Shown here piece by piece: positions 56,750-64,000 of a DNA stretch of 64,000 nucleotides. This DNA is from Planctomycetota bacterium (GTDB lineage Bacteria > Planctomycetota > J058 > JAJDCP01). Under the pieces are notes generated by a model. It worked only from the letters and a program-made list of their open reading frames with translations, did no database searches and was not told the origin of the DNA. A program made the translations under genes and the position numbers. The stretch is taken from the NCBI GenBank assembly GCA_029260765.1, contig JAJDCP010000101.1, positions 1 through 64,000 on the forward strand, in the 5' to 3' direction. How positions within the stretch are numbered: position 1 is the stretch's first letter; every line of letters starts with the position of its first letter.

Positions 56750-58360
56750 TTAGACCATAGCCCCCTCGAGGGGATTGTCCGAAGCCTTGAGCTCGGTGAT
56801 GCACGCGCTGGTCGTCAACATGACTCCCGCGATGCTGGCCGCGCATTCCAGTGCGCTCCGGACGACCTTGGTCGGGTCGATGATGCCCGCCTCATACATG
56901 TCGACATACTTGCCGGTCATCGCATCGAAACCGACATTGCCACCCTTTTCGCGTACGTCGTCGAGCACGATGGCTCCATCGAAGCCCGCGTTCTCGCAGA
57001 TCTGGCGGAGCGGGGCCTCCAGCGTCTTGAGCACGATCTTGCGCCCGATCTCTTCGGGGCCTTCGAGCTCGAGCTTGGCGACTGCCTCGATGCTCTGCAC
57101 AAGAGCCAGCCCGCCACCCGGAACAATGCCCTCTTCGAGCGCGGCCCTGGTTGCGTTGACGGCGTCTTCGATGCGTGCCTTGCGCTCCTTCATCGCCGTC
57201 TCGGTCTGGGCGCCGACTTCGATGATCGCGACACCACCGGACAGGGCGCCGAGGCGCTCAAGCAGCTTCTCTTTGTCATAGTCGGAGGTAGAGCGCTCGA
57301 TCATGACGTTGATCTGACGCTTGCGTTCCTCGACCTGGGCTTCGTCACCCTGGCCGTCGACAAGCACGGTGTTGTCTTTGGTCAGCACGACCTTCTTGAA
57401 GTGTCCGAGGTCGGCGATGGTTGTGTTCTCAAGGGTCTGGCCGAGGTCTTCGGCGATCACCTTGCCACCACTGATCACGGCCATGTCTTCGAGCATGGCG
57501 CGCCGACGGTCGCCGAAACCTGGTGCCTTCACCGCGCAGACCTTGAAGGAGCCACGGATCTTGTTGAGGATCAACGCTGCCAGGCTCTCGCCCTCGACGT
57601 CTTCGGCGATCACCAGCAGGGGGCGCCCAGTGCGGGAGACCTGCTCCAGGACAGGGATGAAGTCTTGCAGGTTCGCGATCTTCTTCTCGTGGAAGAGCAC
57701 ATAGGCGTCTTCGAGCACGCATTCCATGCGGGCGGGATCGGTGATGAAGTAGGGAGACAGGTAGCCCTTGTCGAAGCGCATGCCGTCGACCAATTGGAGT
57801 TGGGTCTCGAGGCCTTTCCCTTCCTCGATGCTGACGATCCCTGCTTTGCCGACTTTCTCAAAAGCATCGGCTACGATGTCGCCGATCGACCGGTCGTGGT
57901 TCGCCGAGACGGTGGCGACTTGAGCGCTGGCCTCTTTGCTTTCCACTTCTCGGCTGATGCTCTTGATGTGCGCCGTCGCTGCGGCCACAGCCTTGTCGAT
58001 GCCTGCTCTGACGTGCTTGCCGTTGCTCCCCAGCATGCTCGATGCCAGGCCTTCGCGGTAGATCGCTTCAGCGAGCACGGTAGCCGTGGTTGTGCCGTCG
58101 CCTGCCTCATCGTTGACTTTCTTGGCGACCTCGTTGACCAACTTGGCGCCCATGTTCTCGAACTTGTCTTCCAGCTCGACCTCTTTGGAGACCGTCACAC
58201 CGTCTTTGGTGACTTCGGGGCCGGAGCCAAAGGACTTGGTGAAGATGACATTGCGCCCGCCGGGGCCGAGCGTGGTACGCACGGCCCGGGCCAGCATGCC
58301 GACACCTTTGAGGATCTTCTGCCTCGCTACGTTGTCGAAAATGATCTGTTTTGCACTCAT
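56750..58360 (-). CDS. groEL: Chaperonin GroEL, copy 2
   Basis: 536 residues. ATP-binding and hydrolysis motifs are present: TTLGPGGRNVIF, KDGVTVSKEVELED, NDEAGDGTTTATVLAEAIYR. The apical domain and the C-terminal GIVPGGGLALVQS and ALECAASIAGVMLTT segments are also present. The GGM-repeat tail of classical GroEL is absent; the protein ends DNPLEGAMV. It starts 21 bp after groES and is presumably the main GroES partner. Confidence 0.95.
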   Translation of the reverse strand: MSAKQIIFDNVARQKILKGVGMLARAVRTTLGPGGRNVIFTKSFGSGPEVTKDGVTVSKEVELEDKFENMGAKLVNEVAKKVNDEAGDGTTTATVLAEAIYREGLASSMLGSNGKHVRAGIDKAVAAATAHIKSISREVESKEASAQVATVSANHDRSIGDIVADAFEKVGKAGIVSIEEGKGLETQLQLVDGMRFDKGYLSPYFITDPARMECVLEDAYVLFHEKKIANLQDFIPVLEQVSRTGRPLLVIAEDVEGESLAALILNKIRGSFKVCAVKAPGFGDRRRAMLEDMAVISGGKVIAEDLGQTLENTTIADLGHFKKVVLTKDNTVLVDGQGDEAQVEERKRQINVMIERSTSDYDKEKLLERLGALSGGVAIIEVGAQTETAMKERKARIEDAVNATRAALEEGIVPGGGLALVQSIEAVAKLELEGPEEIGRKIVLKTLEAPLRQICENAGFDGAIVLDDVREKGGNVGFDAMTGKYVDMYEAGIIDPTKVVRSALECAASIAGVMLTTSACITELKASDNPLEGAMV

Positions 58361-58381
58361 GGCTGAGAGTCTCCGGTTGCC

Positions 58382-58672
58382 TTAGTCTTCGATGACAGCG
58401 AGAATTTCGCTTTCACGCATGATCTGGTGGGCCGTGCCGTCGATCTTGACTTCGTTGCCCGCGTATTTGCTGTAGACGACGAGATCGCCGACCGCGACGC
58501 ACAGTGGGGTGCGCCCACCTTCGTCGTTGAGCTTGCCAGTACCGACCGCGATGATGCGGCCCCGCGACTGTTTTTCCTTGGCGGTGTCGGGGAGCACGAT
58601 GCCACCAGCGGTGACCTCCTCAGCCTCGGAGGGTTTGATCAGGACGCGATCGTTGAGCGGTTGAACGTTCAT
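58382..58672 (-). CDS. groES: Co-chaperonin GroES
   Basis: 96 residues: VQPLNDRVLIKPSEAEEVTA, the mobile loop GGIVLPDTAKEKQSRGRIIA, and the terminal strand QIMRESEILAVIED. It forms the heptameric lid of GroEL. ATG 58672 is preceded by AGGAGG; an upstream reading of 18 residues is not conserved. It lies between two groEL genes. Confidence 0.95.
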   Translation of the reverse strand: MNVQPLNDRVLIKPSEAEEVTAGGIVLPDTAKEKQSRGRIIAVGTGKLNDEGGRTPLCVAVGDLVVYSKYAGNEVKIDGTAHQIMRESEILAVIED

Positions 58673-58745
58673 GTGTGCCTCCTCAGACGTCCAGGCCCTC
58701 AGCCGCGTGCGCCGTGGCGCCGCCACTATCGGGCCGGGAACCGTC

Positions 58746-60335
58746 TTAGTCCTCGTCTTCGTCTTTCTTGGGGATGTCCGAAACGATGGCGTTGGTGGTC
58801 AGCAACAGAGCGCCGACGCTGGCCGCGTTTTGTAGTGCCGTCCGTACGACCTTGACGGGATCGACGACGCCGGACTCATACAGGTCACAGTATTCCATCA
58901 GCTCTGCGTCGAAACCGAACGAGTACTCGCCCCGGCGCACGCGGCTTACGACCGCGGATCCGTCGAGGCCGGCGTTGGTCGCGATCTGGCGCATGGGCGC
59001 CTGCAGCGCCCGCTGCACGACTTGATAGCCCGCCTTGTCCGCGCCGACTCGGGAGCCCACATCGAGCTTCTCAGCTGCCCTGTAGAGAGCCACTCCGCCG
59101 CCGGGGACGATGCCCTCTTCAAGCGCGGCGCGGGTTGCGCTCAACGCGTCTTCGAGGCGCGATTTGCGCTCTTTGAGGGCGATCTCGGTCACGGCTCCGA
59201 CGCGGATCTCGGCGATGCCACCGACCAGTTTGGCGAGCCGCTCCTGCAACTTCTCGCGGTCGTAATCAGAGGTGGTGTTCTCGATATCAGCGCGGATCTG
59301 CTCAGCGCGAGCCTGCAACGCGGCTTCATCGCCGGAGCCACCCCGGATGGTGGTGTTGTTGTTGTCGATCACGATCCGGTCGGCCTGGCCCAGATCGCTC
59401 AGCTCGAGGCTCTCGAGATCACGGCCGAGAGAGCTGCTGAAGACCTTGCCGCCGGTCAGTACCGCCAGGTCTTGCAGCATCGCTTTGCGGCGGTCTCCGT
59501 AGCCTGGAGCTTTGACGGCGCAGCAGCTGATGGTTCCGCGGATGCGATTGACGACCATGGTGCGCAGCGCGTCGCCTTCGACGTCTTCGGCGACGATCAG
59601 CAAGGGACGACGAGAGGCAGACACTTTCTCGAGCAGGGGAACGAGCTCTTGGATGCTGGCGACTTTCTCTTCGCTCAGCAGGATGTACGCCTTCTCGAGC
59701 ACGCACTCGAGCCTGTCACCGTCGGTAACGAAGTGGGGGGACAGGAAGCCACGGTCAAACTGCATGCCTTCGACGACGACGACCTGGGTCTCGGAGGTCT
59801 TGCTCTCTTCAACCGTGATCACACCGTCTTTGCCGACCTTGTCGAAGGCCTCGGCCAGCAGGCCGCCCATGCTGCGGTCGCCATTGGCGGCGATCGTGCC
59901 GATACGCTCGACCTCGGTCAGCTCGATGTCGCGGGCGTTGCTGCGCAACTCGCCGATCACCTCGGCGGTCGCGCGCTGGATCGCACGAGACAGGCCGGTC
60001 TGGTCGGTGCCCCCGGCGACGTGCTTCAGACCCTCTTCAAAGATGGTCGAAGCGAGCAAGGTCGAGGTGGTCGTGCCGTCGCCGGACTCGTCGCTGGTCT
60101 TCTTGGCTGCCTCGCGGATCAAGCGGGCGCCCATGTTTTCGTTCGGATCTTTGAGATCGATCTCTTCGGCGACGGTCGAGCCATCTTTGGTGATCGAGGG
60201 GCCGCCCCAGCTGCGATCTATGATGATGTTCTGGCCCTTCGGGCCCAGAGTGACGCGCATGGCACGGCTCAGCTTGCGGACTCCAGAGCGCAGCGCTTCG
60301 CGCGCCTCTGCGTCAAAGGCCATCTGCTTGGCCAT
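58746..60335 (-). CDS. groEL: Chaperonin GroEL, copy 1 (divergent)
   Basis: 529 residues. The GroEL fold and ATP motif are intact (VTLGPKGQNIIID, DESGDGTTTSTLLAS, EGIVPGGGVALYRAAE), but it differs markedly from copy 2. Its C-terminus is an acidic tail (KKDEDED) without GGM repeats. ATG 60335 is preceded by AGGAGG; upstream residues in the longer frame are not GroEL-like. First gene of the groEL-groES-groEL-dnaJ-grpE operon. No CIRCE element is upstream. Confidence 0.95.
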   Translation of the reverse strand: MAKQMAFDAEAREALRSGVRKLSRAMRVTLGPKGQNIIIDRSWGGPSITKDGSTVAEEIDLKDPNENMGARLIREAAKKTSDESGDGTTTSTLLASTIFEEGLKHVAGGTDQTGLSRAIQRATAEVIGELRSNARDIELTEVERIGTIAANGDRSMGGLLAEAFDKVGKDGVITVEESKTSETQVVVVEGMQFDRGFLSPHFVTDGDRLECVLEKAYILLSEEKVASIQELVPLLEKVSASRRPLLIVAEDVEGDALRTMVVNRIRGTISCCAVKAPGYGDRRKAMLQDLAVLTGGKVFSSSLGRDLESLELSDLGQADRIVIDNNNTTIRGGSGDEAALQARAEQIRADIENTTSDYDREKLQERLAKLVGGIAEIRVGAVTEIALKERKSRLEDALSATRAALEEGIVPGGGVALYRAAEKLDVGSRVGADKAGYQVVQRALQAPMRQIATNAGLDGSAVVSRVRRGEYSFGFDAELMEYCDLYESGVVDPVKVVRTALQNAASVGALLLTTNAIVSDIPKKDEDED

Positions 60336-60674
60336 CGGGTGCCTCCTGATGAGTGTCTGGAGCGCAAGCCAACAGCCTGCAGCTCCAGTGGACTGACTGG
60401 TAGAGGCCCACAGAGCAAAAACCGGGCCGACCTGGATGCCCTTGTTCGCAGGCCGCGCAGGTCGTGCTTGGGCTGTCACGATGGCAGACGGGTCTGGGGG
60501 CCGTAGACTTCGCTGTCAAAGCGGCAGCCGCCCGCCTTGCGCCTGCGAAGCGGTCAAAGTCTTGGTGCAAGTCTGGTAGCCTCCGGTACACTCAGGATAC
60601 GAAGTGCCTGCAAAGGCGAGGGGGCGAGTGACGCCCCAGCATCATTCCTTTCATGTTGAGCGGGAGACTTTTCG
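60336..60674. other. Divergent intergenic region between groEL and the response regulator
   Basis: 339 bp that should hold promoters for both directions. The heat-shock CIRCE inverted repeat (TTAGCACTC-N9-GAGTGCTAA) is absent. A GGGGCG-agtga-CGCCCC hairpin lies at 60621-60637. TTTGACA occurs on the minus strand near 60516-60522 without a matching -10. No clear promoter is assigned. Confidence 0.6.
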
Positions 60675-61337
60675 GTGAAGCTGCTGCTGGTAGAAGATGA
60701 CCAACGCCTCGCGGAAGTGGTACGGCGCGGCTTGGAGGAAAAGGGCTACGAGGTAGAATGTGTCGGCGATGGGCAGGCCGCCCTCGACGCCGGGCGCGCC
60801 AACGAGTACGGGCTGGTGATCCTCGACTTGATGTTGCCGAAACTCTCGGGAGAAGAGGTCCTGGCCGGCCTGCGGGCGGCAGGTGTCAGCACGCCCATCC
60901 TGGTGCTGACGGCCAAGGATCAGCTGACAGACAAGGTCTCGATCCTGAACGCCGGGGCCGATGACTACATGACCAAGCCGTTTGCGTTTGAAGAGCTGCA
61001 TGCCCGTATCGGCGTGCTCCAGCGGCGACAACAGCTGCCCGAGACCGAGCTCGCCTACGCAGACCTGCGCATCGACCTGCTCAGTCGCGAGGCGTTCCGG
61101 GGGAAATCGACGCTCGAGCTGCGGCCTAGAGAGTTCGCTCTGCTCGAGTTCTTCCTCCGCCGGCCGGAGCAGGTCCTCTCTCGGCACGTGATCTCTGAAA
61201 ACGTCTGGGGATCGGACTACGCCGCCTACTCCAACGTGATCGACGTGCACGTGAGGAACATCCGCAAGAAACTCAAGAAACCTGAGCTGCTGCACTCGGT
61301 GCGTGGCGCGGGCTACGTACTTCGCAATGACAGCTAA
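60675..61337 (+). CDS. OmpR/PhoB-type response regulator
   Basis: 220 residues. The receiver domain (1-115) has the acidic pair EDD, the phospho-acceptor Asp in LVILDLMLPKLSGEE, and LTAKD and TKPFAFEEL with the conserved Thr/Ser and Lys. The C-terminal winged helix (about 125-218; LELRPREFALLEFFLRRPEQ, VIDVHVRNIRKKL) binds DNA. GTG start. It overlaps the kinase gene by 11 bp. Confidence 0.93.
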   Translation: MKLLLVEDDQRLAEVVRRGLEEKGYEVECVGDGQAALDAGRANEYGLVILDLMLPKLSGEEVLAGLRAAGVSTPILVLTAKDQLTDKVSILNAGADDYMTKPFAFEELHARIGVLQRRQQLPETELAYADLRIDLLSREAFRGKSTLELRPREFALLEFFLRRPEQVLSRHVISENVWGSDYAAYSNVIDVHVRNIRKKLKKPELLHSVRGAGYVLRNDS

Positions 61338-62745
61338 GCCGGAGAAGCCCGCCAAGCCGCCCTTGGACCGTTGGCTTTCGCGCCGTTTGCTCGCAACCCT
61401 GCTGCTGGCTCAGATGGTCGCTGGAGTGATCGTCTGGTTGGGATGGCGCTACGAGATCTATGACGAAGCCAAGAAAGACCTGATCACCCAGACCGAAGGG
61501 CTGCTCTCGTTGGTCCGCGGAACTTCTGCAAGCCGGCCCCGCAACGACCTGATCACCTATCTGAACAACCGGCCAGAATCGCAAGTCGCGCTGCGCGTTG
61601 CGCGCAATGGCGACTCGCTCCACATGGCGGAGAGTTTTCCTGAGCGCATGGTCGCCATGGATGTGTATGGGCTGCCCCTGTTTCTTGAGCATGGCCTGTC
61701 CTTTGCTCAGACGCCGTCGGGCTTCCGGCGCTTCCTGGTCTACCGGGTCGAGCGCAGCACGTTGCCTGGTGTCAACTTCGAGTTCGTCGCGGCCCTCGAC
61801 CTGCAGACAGTGGAGTTCCGCGCGGCCCGCGCTTTTTTTCTGGTCGCCGGAACGGCAGTGATGGTGGCCGGTGTCTTGAGTCTGGCGCTCAGCCTGTTGA
61901 CGCGGCAGTTGACAGAACCGCTGCGCAAAGTTTCGCGGGCGGTGCGCAGTTGGCAGCCAGGCGACAAGGCCGATCTGATCGAAGAAGACGCCGAGATCGC
62001 AGAGTTGCACGAGATCGAGCAGGTCCTCAACCGAATGTTGCGCGAGGTCGATATCCATCATGGACGGCTCTCGAAGTTCAGCACCGACGTCGCGCATGAG
62101 CTGCGCACGAGCATCGCTGCGGCGAAGCTCGAGCTGGAGCTTGCCCTGAGCAAGCCCCGCAGCGCCGAAGAGTACCGTGAGGTGCTGGGAACTGTGGCGC
62201 TGAACGTCGAGATCTTGAACAATACGGTGGCCGACCTGCTGCTGATCGCGCGCATCGAAGCCAAGCAACCGGTGCTGCGCCGCGAGAGCCTTCCTCTGCG
62301 TGCCCTGTTGGCCGAGGTGCTCGAGACTTTCGAGCCCTTCTTTGACGATCTGAATCTCAAGCTGCACTTCGAGGCCGACGCCAGCATCGAGCTGCCTCTC
62401 GACCGAGCCCGCTTCCGCAGGGTGCTGGCGAATCTGCTCGACAACGCGGTCAAGTTCTCCGAGTCCGGAGGCGAGATCTTCGTGCGTCTGAAGCGCGGAG
62501 AGCCGGGCGAAGCTGTGCTGGAAATCCAAGACAAGGGCCGGGGTATGCCGGCGAAGGAGATCAGCCGCATCTTCGAGCGCTTCTACCGGTGCAGCAACAC
62601 GCTCGAGGTGCAGGGAACCGGGCTGGGCCTGCCGATTGTGCGCTCATTGATCGAGGCTCATGGCGGCAGGCTTGAAGTCGAGAGTGCGCTCAATCAGGGC
62701 GCGCTCTTCCGTATCCATCTGCCCTTGGAGCAGGCCGCGGCGTGA
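61327..62745 (+). CDS. Two-component sensor histidine kinase
   Basis: 472 residues: membrane spans near 21-40 and 165-190 flank a periplasmic sensor of about 125 residues, then HAMP, HisKA with the phosphorylated His in FSTDVAHELRTS, and HATPase_c with NLLDNAVKFS, DKGRGMP and GTGLGLPIVR. It should phosphorylate the adjacent OmpR-type regulator. ATG 61327 lies inside the regulator's last codons, so expression is coupled; GTG 61303 is a less likely start. The signal is unknown. Confidence 0.93.
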   Translation: MTAKPEKPAKPPLDRWLSRRLLATLLLAQMVAGVIVWLGWRYEIYDEAKKDLITQTEGLLSLVRGTSASRPRNDLITYLNNRPESQVALRVARNGDSLHMAESFPERMVAMDVYGLPLFLEHGLSFAQTPSGFRRFLVYRVERSTLPGVNFEFVAALDLQTVEFRAARAFFLVAGTAVMVAGVLSLALSLLTRQLTEPLRKVSRAVRSWQPGDKADLIEEDAEIAELHEIEQVLNRMLREVDIHHGRLSKFSTDVAHELRTSIAAAKLELELALSKPRSAEEYREVLGTVALNVEILNNTVADLLLIARIEAKQPVLRRESLPLRALLAEVLETFEPFFDDLNLKLHFEADASIELPLDRARFRRVLANLLDNAVKFSESGGEIFVRLKRGEPGEAVLEIQDKGRGMPAKEISRIFERFYRCSNTLEVQGTGLGLPIVRSLIEAHGGRLEVESALNQGALFRIHLPLEQAAA

Positions 62746-63461
62746 GCATGTTCCATCCCCGGGGACCGACTTTTCGCGAGCTGGGCAGGCAGGCGCTGTC
62801 GTCGACCGAGCACGGCTACGACCTGTTGGCGCCCAAATTCGACTACACCCCATTCCGTACGCCCGATGCGGTGGTGACTGCGACGCTGGCTTTGCTTGCC
62901 GACGACCCGCCGTACACAGTGCTCGACCTCTGTTGCGGAACCGGTGCGGGTCTGCGGGGTTTGCTGGAAGTGGCCCGCGGACCCGTTGTTGGGCTCGATC
63001 TGAGCCGCGGTATGTTGGCGGAGGCCGCGCGCCAGCTGAAATCCGAGCCCCAGGCCGCGCGCATTCGGCTGGTGCGCGCCGAGGTGCTCGAGCCGCCTTT
63101 CTGCGAGAGCTTTGATGCGGCCACCTGCTTCGGCGCTTTCGGCCACATTCTGGCCCGGGACGAGCCCCGCTTCATCGCCTCCATCCACAGGCTACTCAAG
63201 CCGGGCGGTCAGTTCGTCTTTCCAACAATGATCAGACCACCATTCTGGTCGCCGGGAGTGTGGCTGGCCCGCGGCTTCAATCTGATGATGCGGCTGCGGA
63301 ACCTGCTACCAGGCCCGCCCTTCATCATGTACTACTTGACGTTCATGCTGCCGCGAGTGCAGGTGCAACTCGAGCGGCAGGGATTCGAAGTAGAGGTGGT
63401 GGACAGTCCTCTGCCGCGGCCCTTCCACAGTTTGAAGCTGGTGCGTGCGCGCAAGACGTGA
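62742..63461 (+). CDS. Class I SAM-dependent methyltransferase
   Basis: 239 residues with the SAM motif TVLDLCCGTGAGLRGLL, a following acidic strand VVGLDLSRGMLAEAA and a motif IV region SFDAATCFGAFGHILARDEP. The C-terminus is hydrophobic and Arg-rich (LARGFNLMMRLRNLLPGPPF), which may associate with membranes and suggests a lipid or quinone substrate. GTG 62742 overlaps the kinase stop (GTGA), so it is the third gene of the two-component operon; ATG 62748 is an alternative start. Confidence 0.8.
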   Translation: MSMFHPRGPTFRELGRQALSSTEHGYDLLAPKFDYTPFRTPDAVVTATLALLADDPPYTVLDLCCGTGAGLRGLLEVARGPVVGLDLSRGMLAEAARQLKSEPQAARIRLVRAEVLEPPFCESFDAATCFGAFGHILARDEPRFIASIHRLLKPGGQFVFPTMIRPPFWSPGVWLARGFNLMMRLRNLLPGPPFIMYYLTFMLPRVQVQLERQGFEVEVVDSPLPRPFHSLKLVRARKT

Positions 63462-63466
63462 GCCTC

Positions 63467-63627
63467 CTAGGAGTGTGTCGGAGAACTTGTGAAACGGAGT
63501 GCTGCGCCGGTGGGTCGATGCCGAGGCGGACGACGCAGGTGGCCCGGATGGCCGTCGAGGAGGACAACGAAGGCAGCGGCCCGCCGCCGTAGTGCTCTGT
63601 GAAGCGAGTGCTCCGACAGGCTCCTAG
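63467..63627 (+). mobile_element. MITE-like element with 17-bp inverted ends
   Basis: The ends CTAGGAGTGTGTCGGAG (63467-63483) and CTCCGACAGGCTCCTAG (63611-63627) are inverted repeats matching at 15 of 17 positions. A TA dinucleotide sits near each extreme end, as expected after insertion by Tc1/mariner (IS630)-type transposases. Its 161 bp encode nothing evident. The interior matches the reverse complement of 16-106. The right end contributes the TAG stop of the partial gene at 63624. Confidence 0.65.
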
Positions 63628-64000
63628 CCTTCCGGGGTCGCCAGCATCTCGAGCAGCTCGACCGAGAAGGTTTCGTGCACCTCGGTCTCTGAGCCAGGCC
63701 CGAAACTGCTGACGGCGACCTCGCCTTCGGCCTGCAACAGCACGCCCCGCGTGACATCAAAGCGGAAGGACAGCTGCCCGCTGCCATTATCGAGCGCCAA
63801 CAGCTCGGTTTCGCAGCTCAGGCTCGCCTGCGCGTGGATCACCGCCACAGGCCCGTGCTCACCGGCCTCGAAGCCTTCGAGCTGGTATTCCCAGTCGATC
63901 TGCAGCTCGACACCGCGCTGCAAGGTGCTGAGTTGCGTGCGCTTCCAGCTGTCTCCCGCGCTCAGGGGCAATTCGGGGAAGATCGGCCAGGCGTCCTGCA
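63624..64000 (-). CDS. Hypothetical protein, C-terminal part (5' end beyond window)
   Basis: The frame is open to the right edge and codes for at least 125 residues. It contains FPELPLSAGDSWKRTQLSTL, reminiscent of DUF6263-like lipoproteins, and a beta-rich region with SLSCETELLALDNGSGQLSF. Its stop codon TAG lies inside the MITE-like terminal repeat, so the C-terminus may have been altered by the insertion. Function unknown. Confidence 0.6.
   Translation of the reverse strand, partial: QDAWPIFPELPLSAGDSWKRTQLSTLQRGVELQIDWEYQLEGFEAGEHGPVAVIHAQASLSCETELLALDNGSGQLSFRFDVTRGVLLQAEGEVAVSSFGPGSETEVHETFSVELLEMLATPEG

Noticed and set aside
60336..60674. CIRCE operator upstream of groEL
   Set aside because: No TTAGCACTC-N9-GAGTGCTAA or near match was found on either strand.

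Overview
The window is GC-rich, densely coded bacterial DNA. The order groEL-groES-groEL-dnaJ-grpE, together with the GAF/SpoIIE, FHA/HD-GYP and TPR-kinase regulators, fits a planctomycete-like lineage best. That placement rests on remembered gene orders, no rRNA is present to confirm it, and other GC-rich groups cannot be excluded. No tRNA, rRNA, CRISPR array or intact transposase was seen.

Left part (1-28.7 kb). The first 0.9 kb is non-coding: a copy of a small MITE-like element, a 61-bp direct repeat, a 37-bp triple repeat and long hexanucleotide arrays. An overlapping imuA-imuB-dnaE2 mutagenesis cassette follows. Then come an FHA-GAF-HD-GYP protein, a methyltransferase, a PEGA-like/HEAT lipoprotein, an ECF sigma factor with a one-base-overlapping zinc-finger/TPR anti-sigma, a GCS2 glutamate-cysteine ligase, an HU/IHF protein, a MATE transporter remnant and two small lipoproteins. 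Further on are a TPR protein, a GAF-SpoIIE phosphatase, an acyl-CoA dehydrogenase, a TatD nuclease, a LOG-family protein, a GH18 lipoprotein, QueG, a ferredoxin and an IscU/NifU-like protein lacking one cluster cysteine.

Central part (29.0-48.6 kb). This is a contractile-injection-system (eCIS-type) locus. It starts behind a clean sigma70-like promoter (TTGACA-N17-TAAAAT). It encodes a DUF4255 cap/terminator protein, a short sheath, two tube-like proteins, a tail-assembly protein, a DUF6760-like protein, a long sheath with an insertion domain, a third tube protein, a small unknown, a 3377-residue protein, a LysM baseplate-hub protein and two tandem gpV/VgrG-like spikes. Two strong intrinsic terminators divide it into sub-operons. 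The AAA+ ATPase, gp25, PAAR tip, gp6/gp7 wedges, gp27-like hub and a conventional tape measure are not in the window. The 3377-residue protein is the most unusual object here: ordinary-looking folded ends flank about 2800 residues of Gly/Ser/Phe-rich low complexity, with close to 80 units of a 9-residue GSGFRMPSM motif in the middle.

Right part (48.6-64 kb). A zinc-ribbon methyltransferase follows the spikes on the same strand. On the opposite strand are a 1302-residue Ser/Thr kinase with a TPR-like extracytoplasmic region, a diguanylate cyclase, and the chaperone operon. An OmpR-type response regulator, its sensor kinase and a methyltransferase form an overlapping operon. A second, complete MITE-like element (63467-63627) matches the left-edge repeat in inverted orientation. 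It supplies the stop codon of a gene that runs off the right edge.
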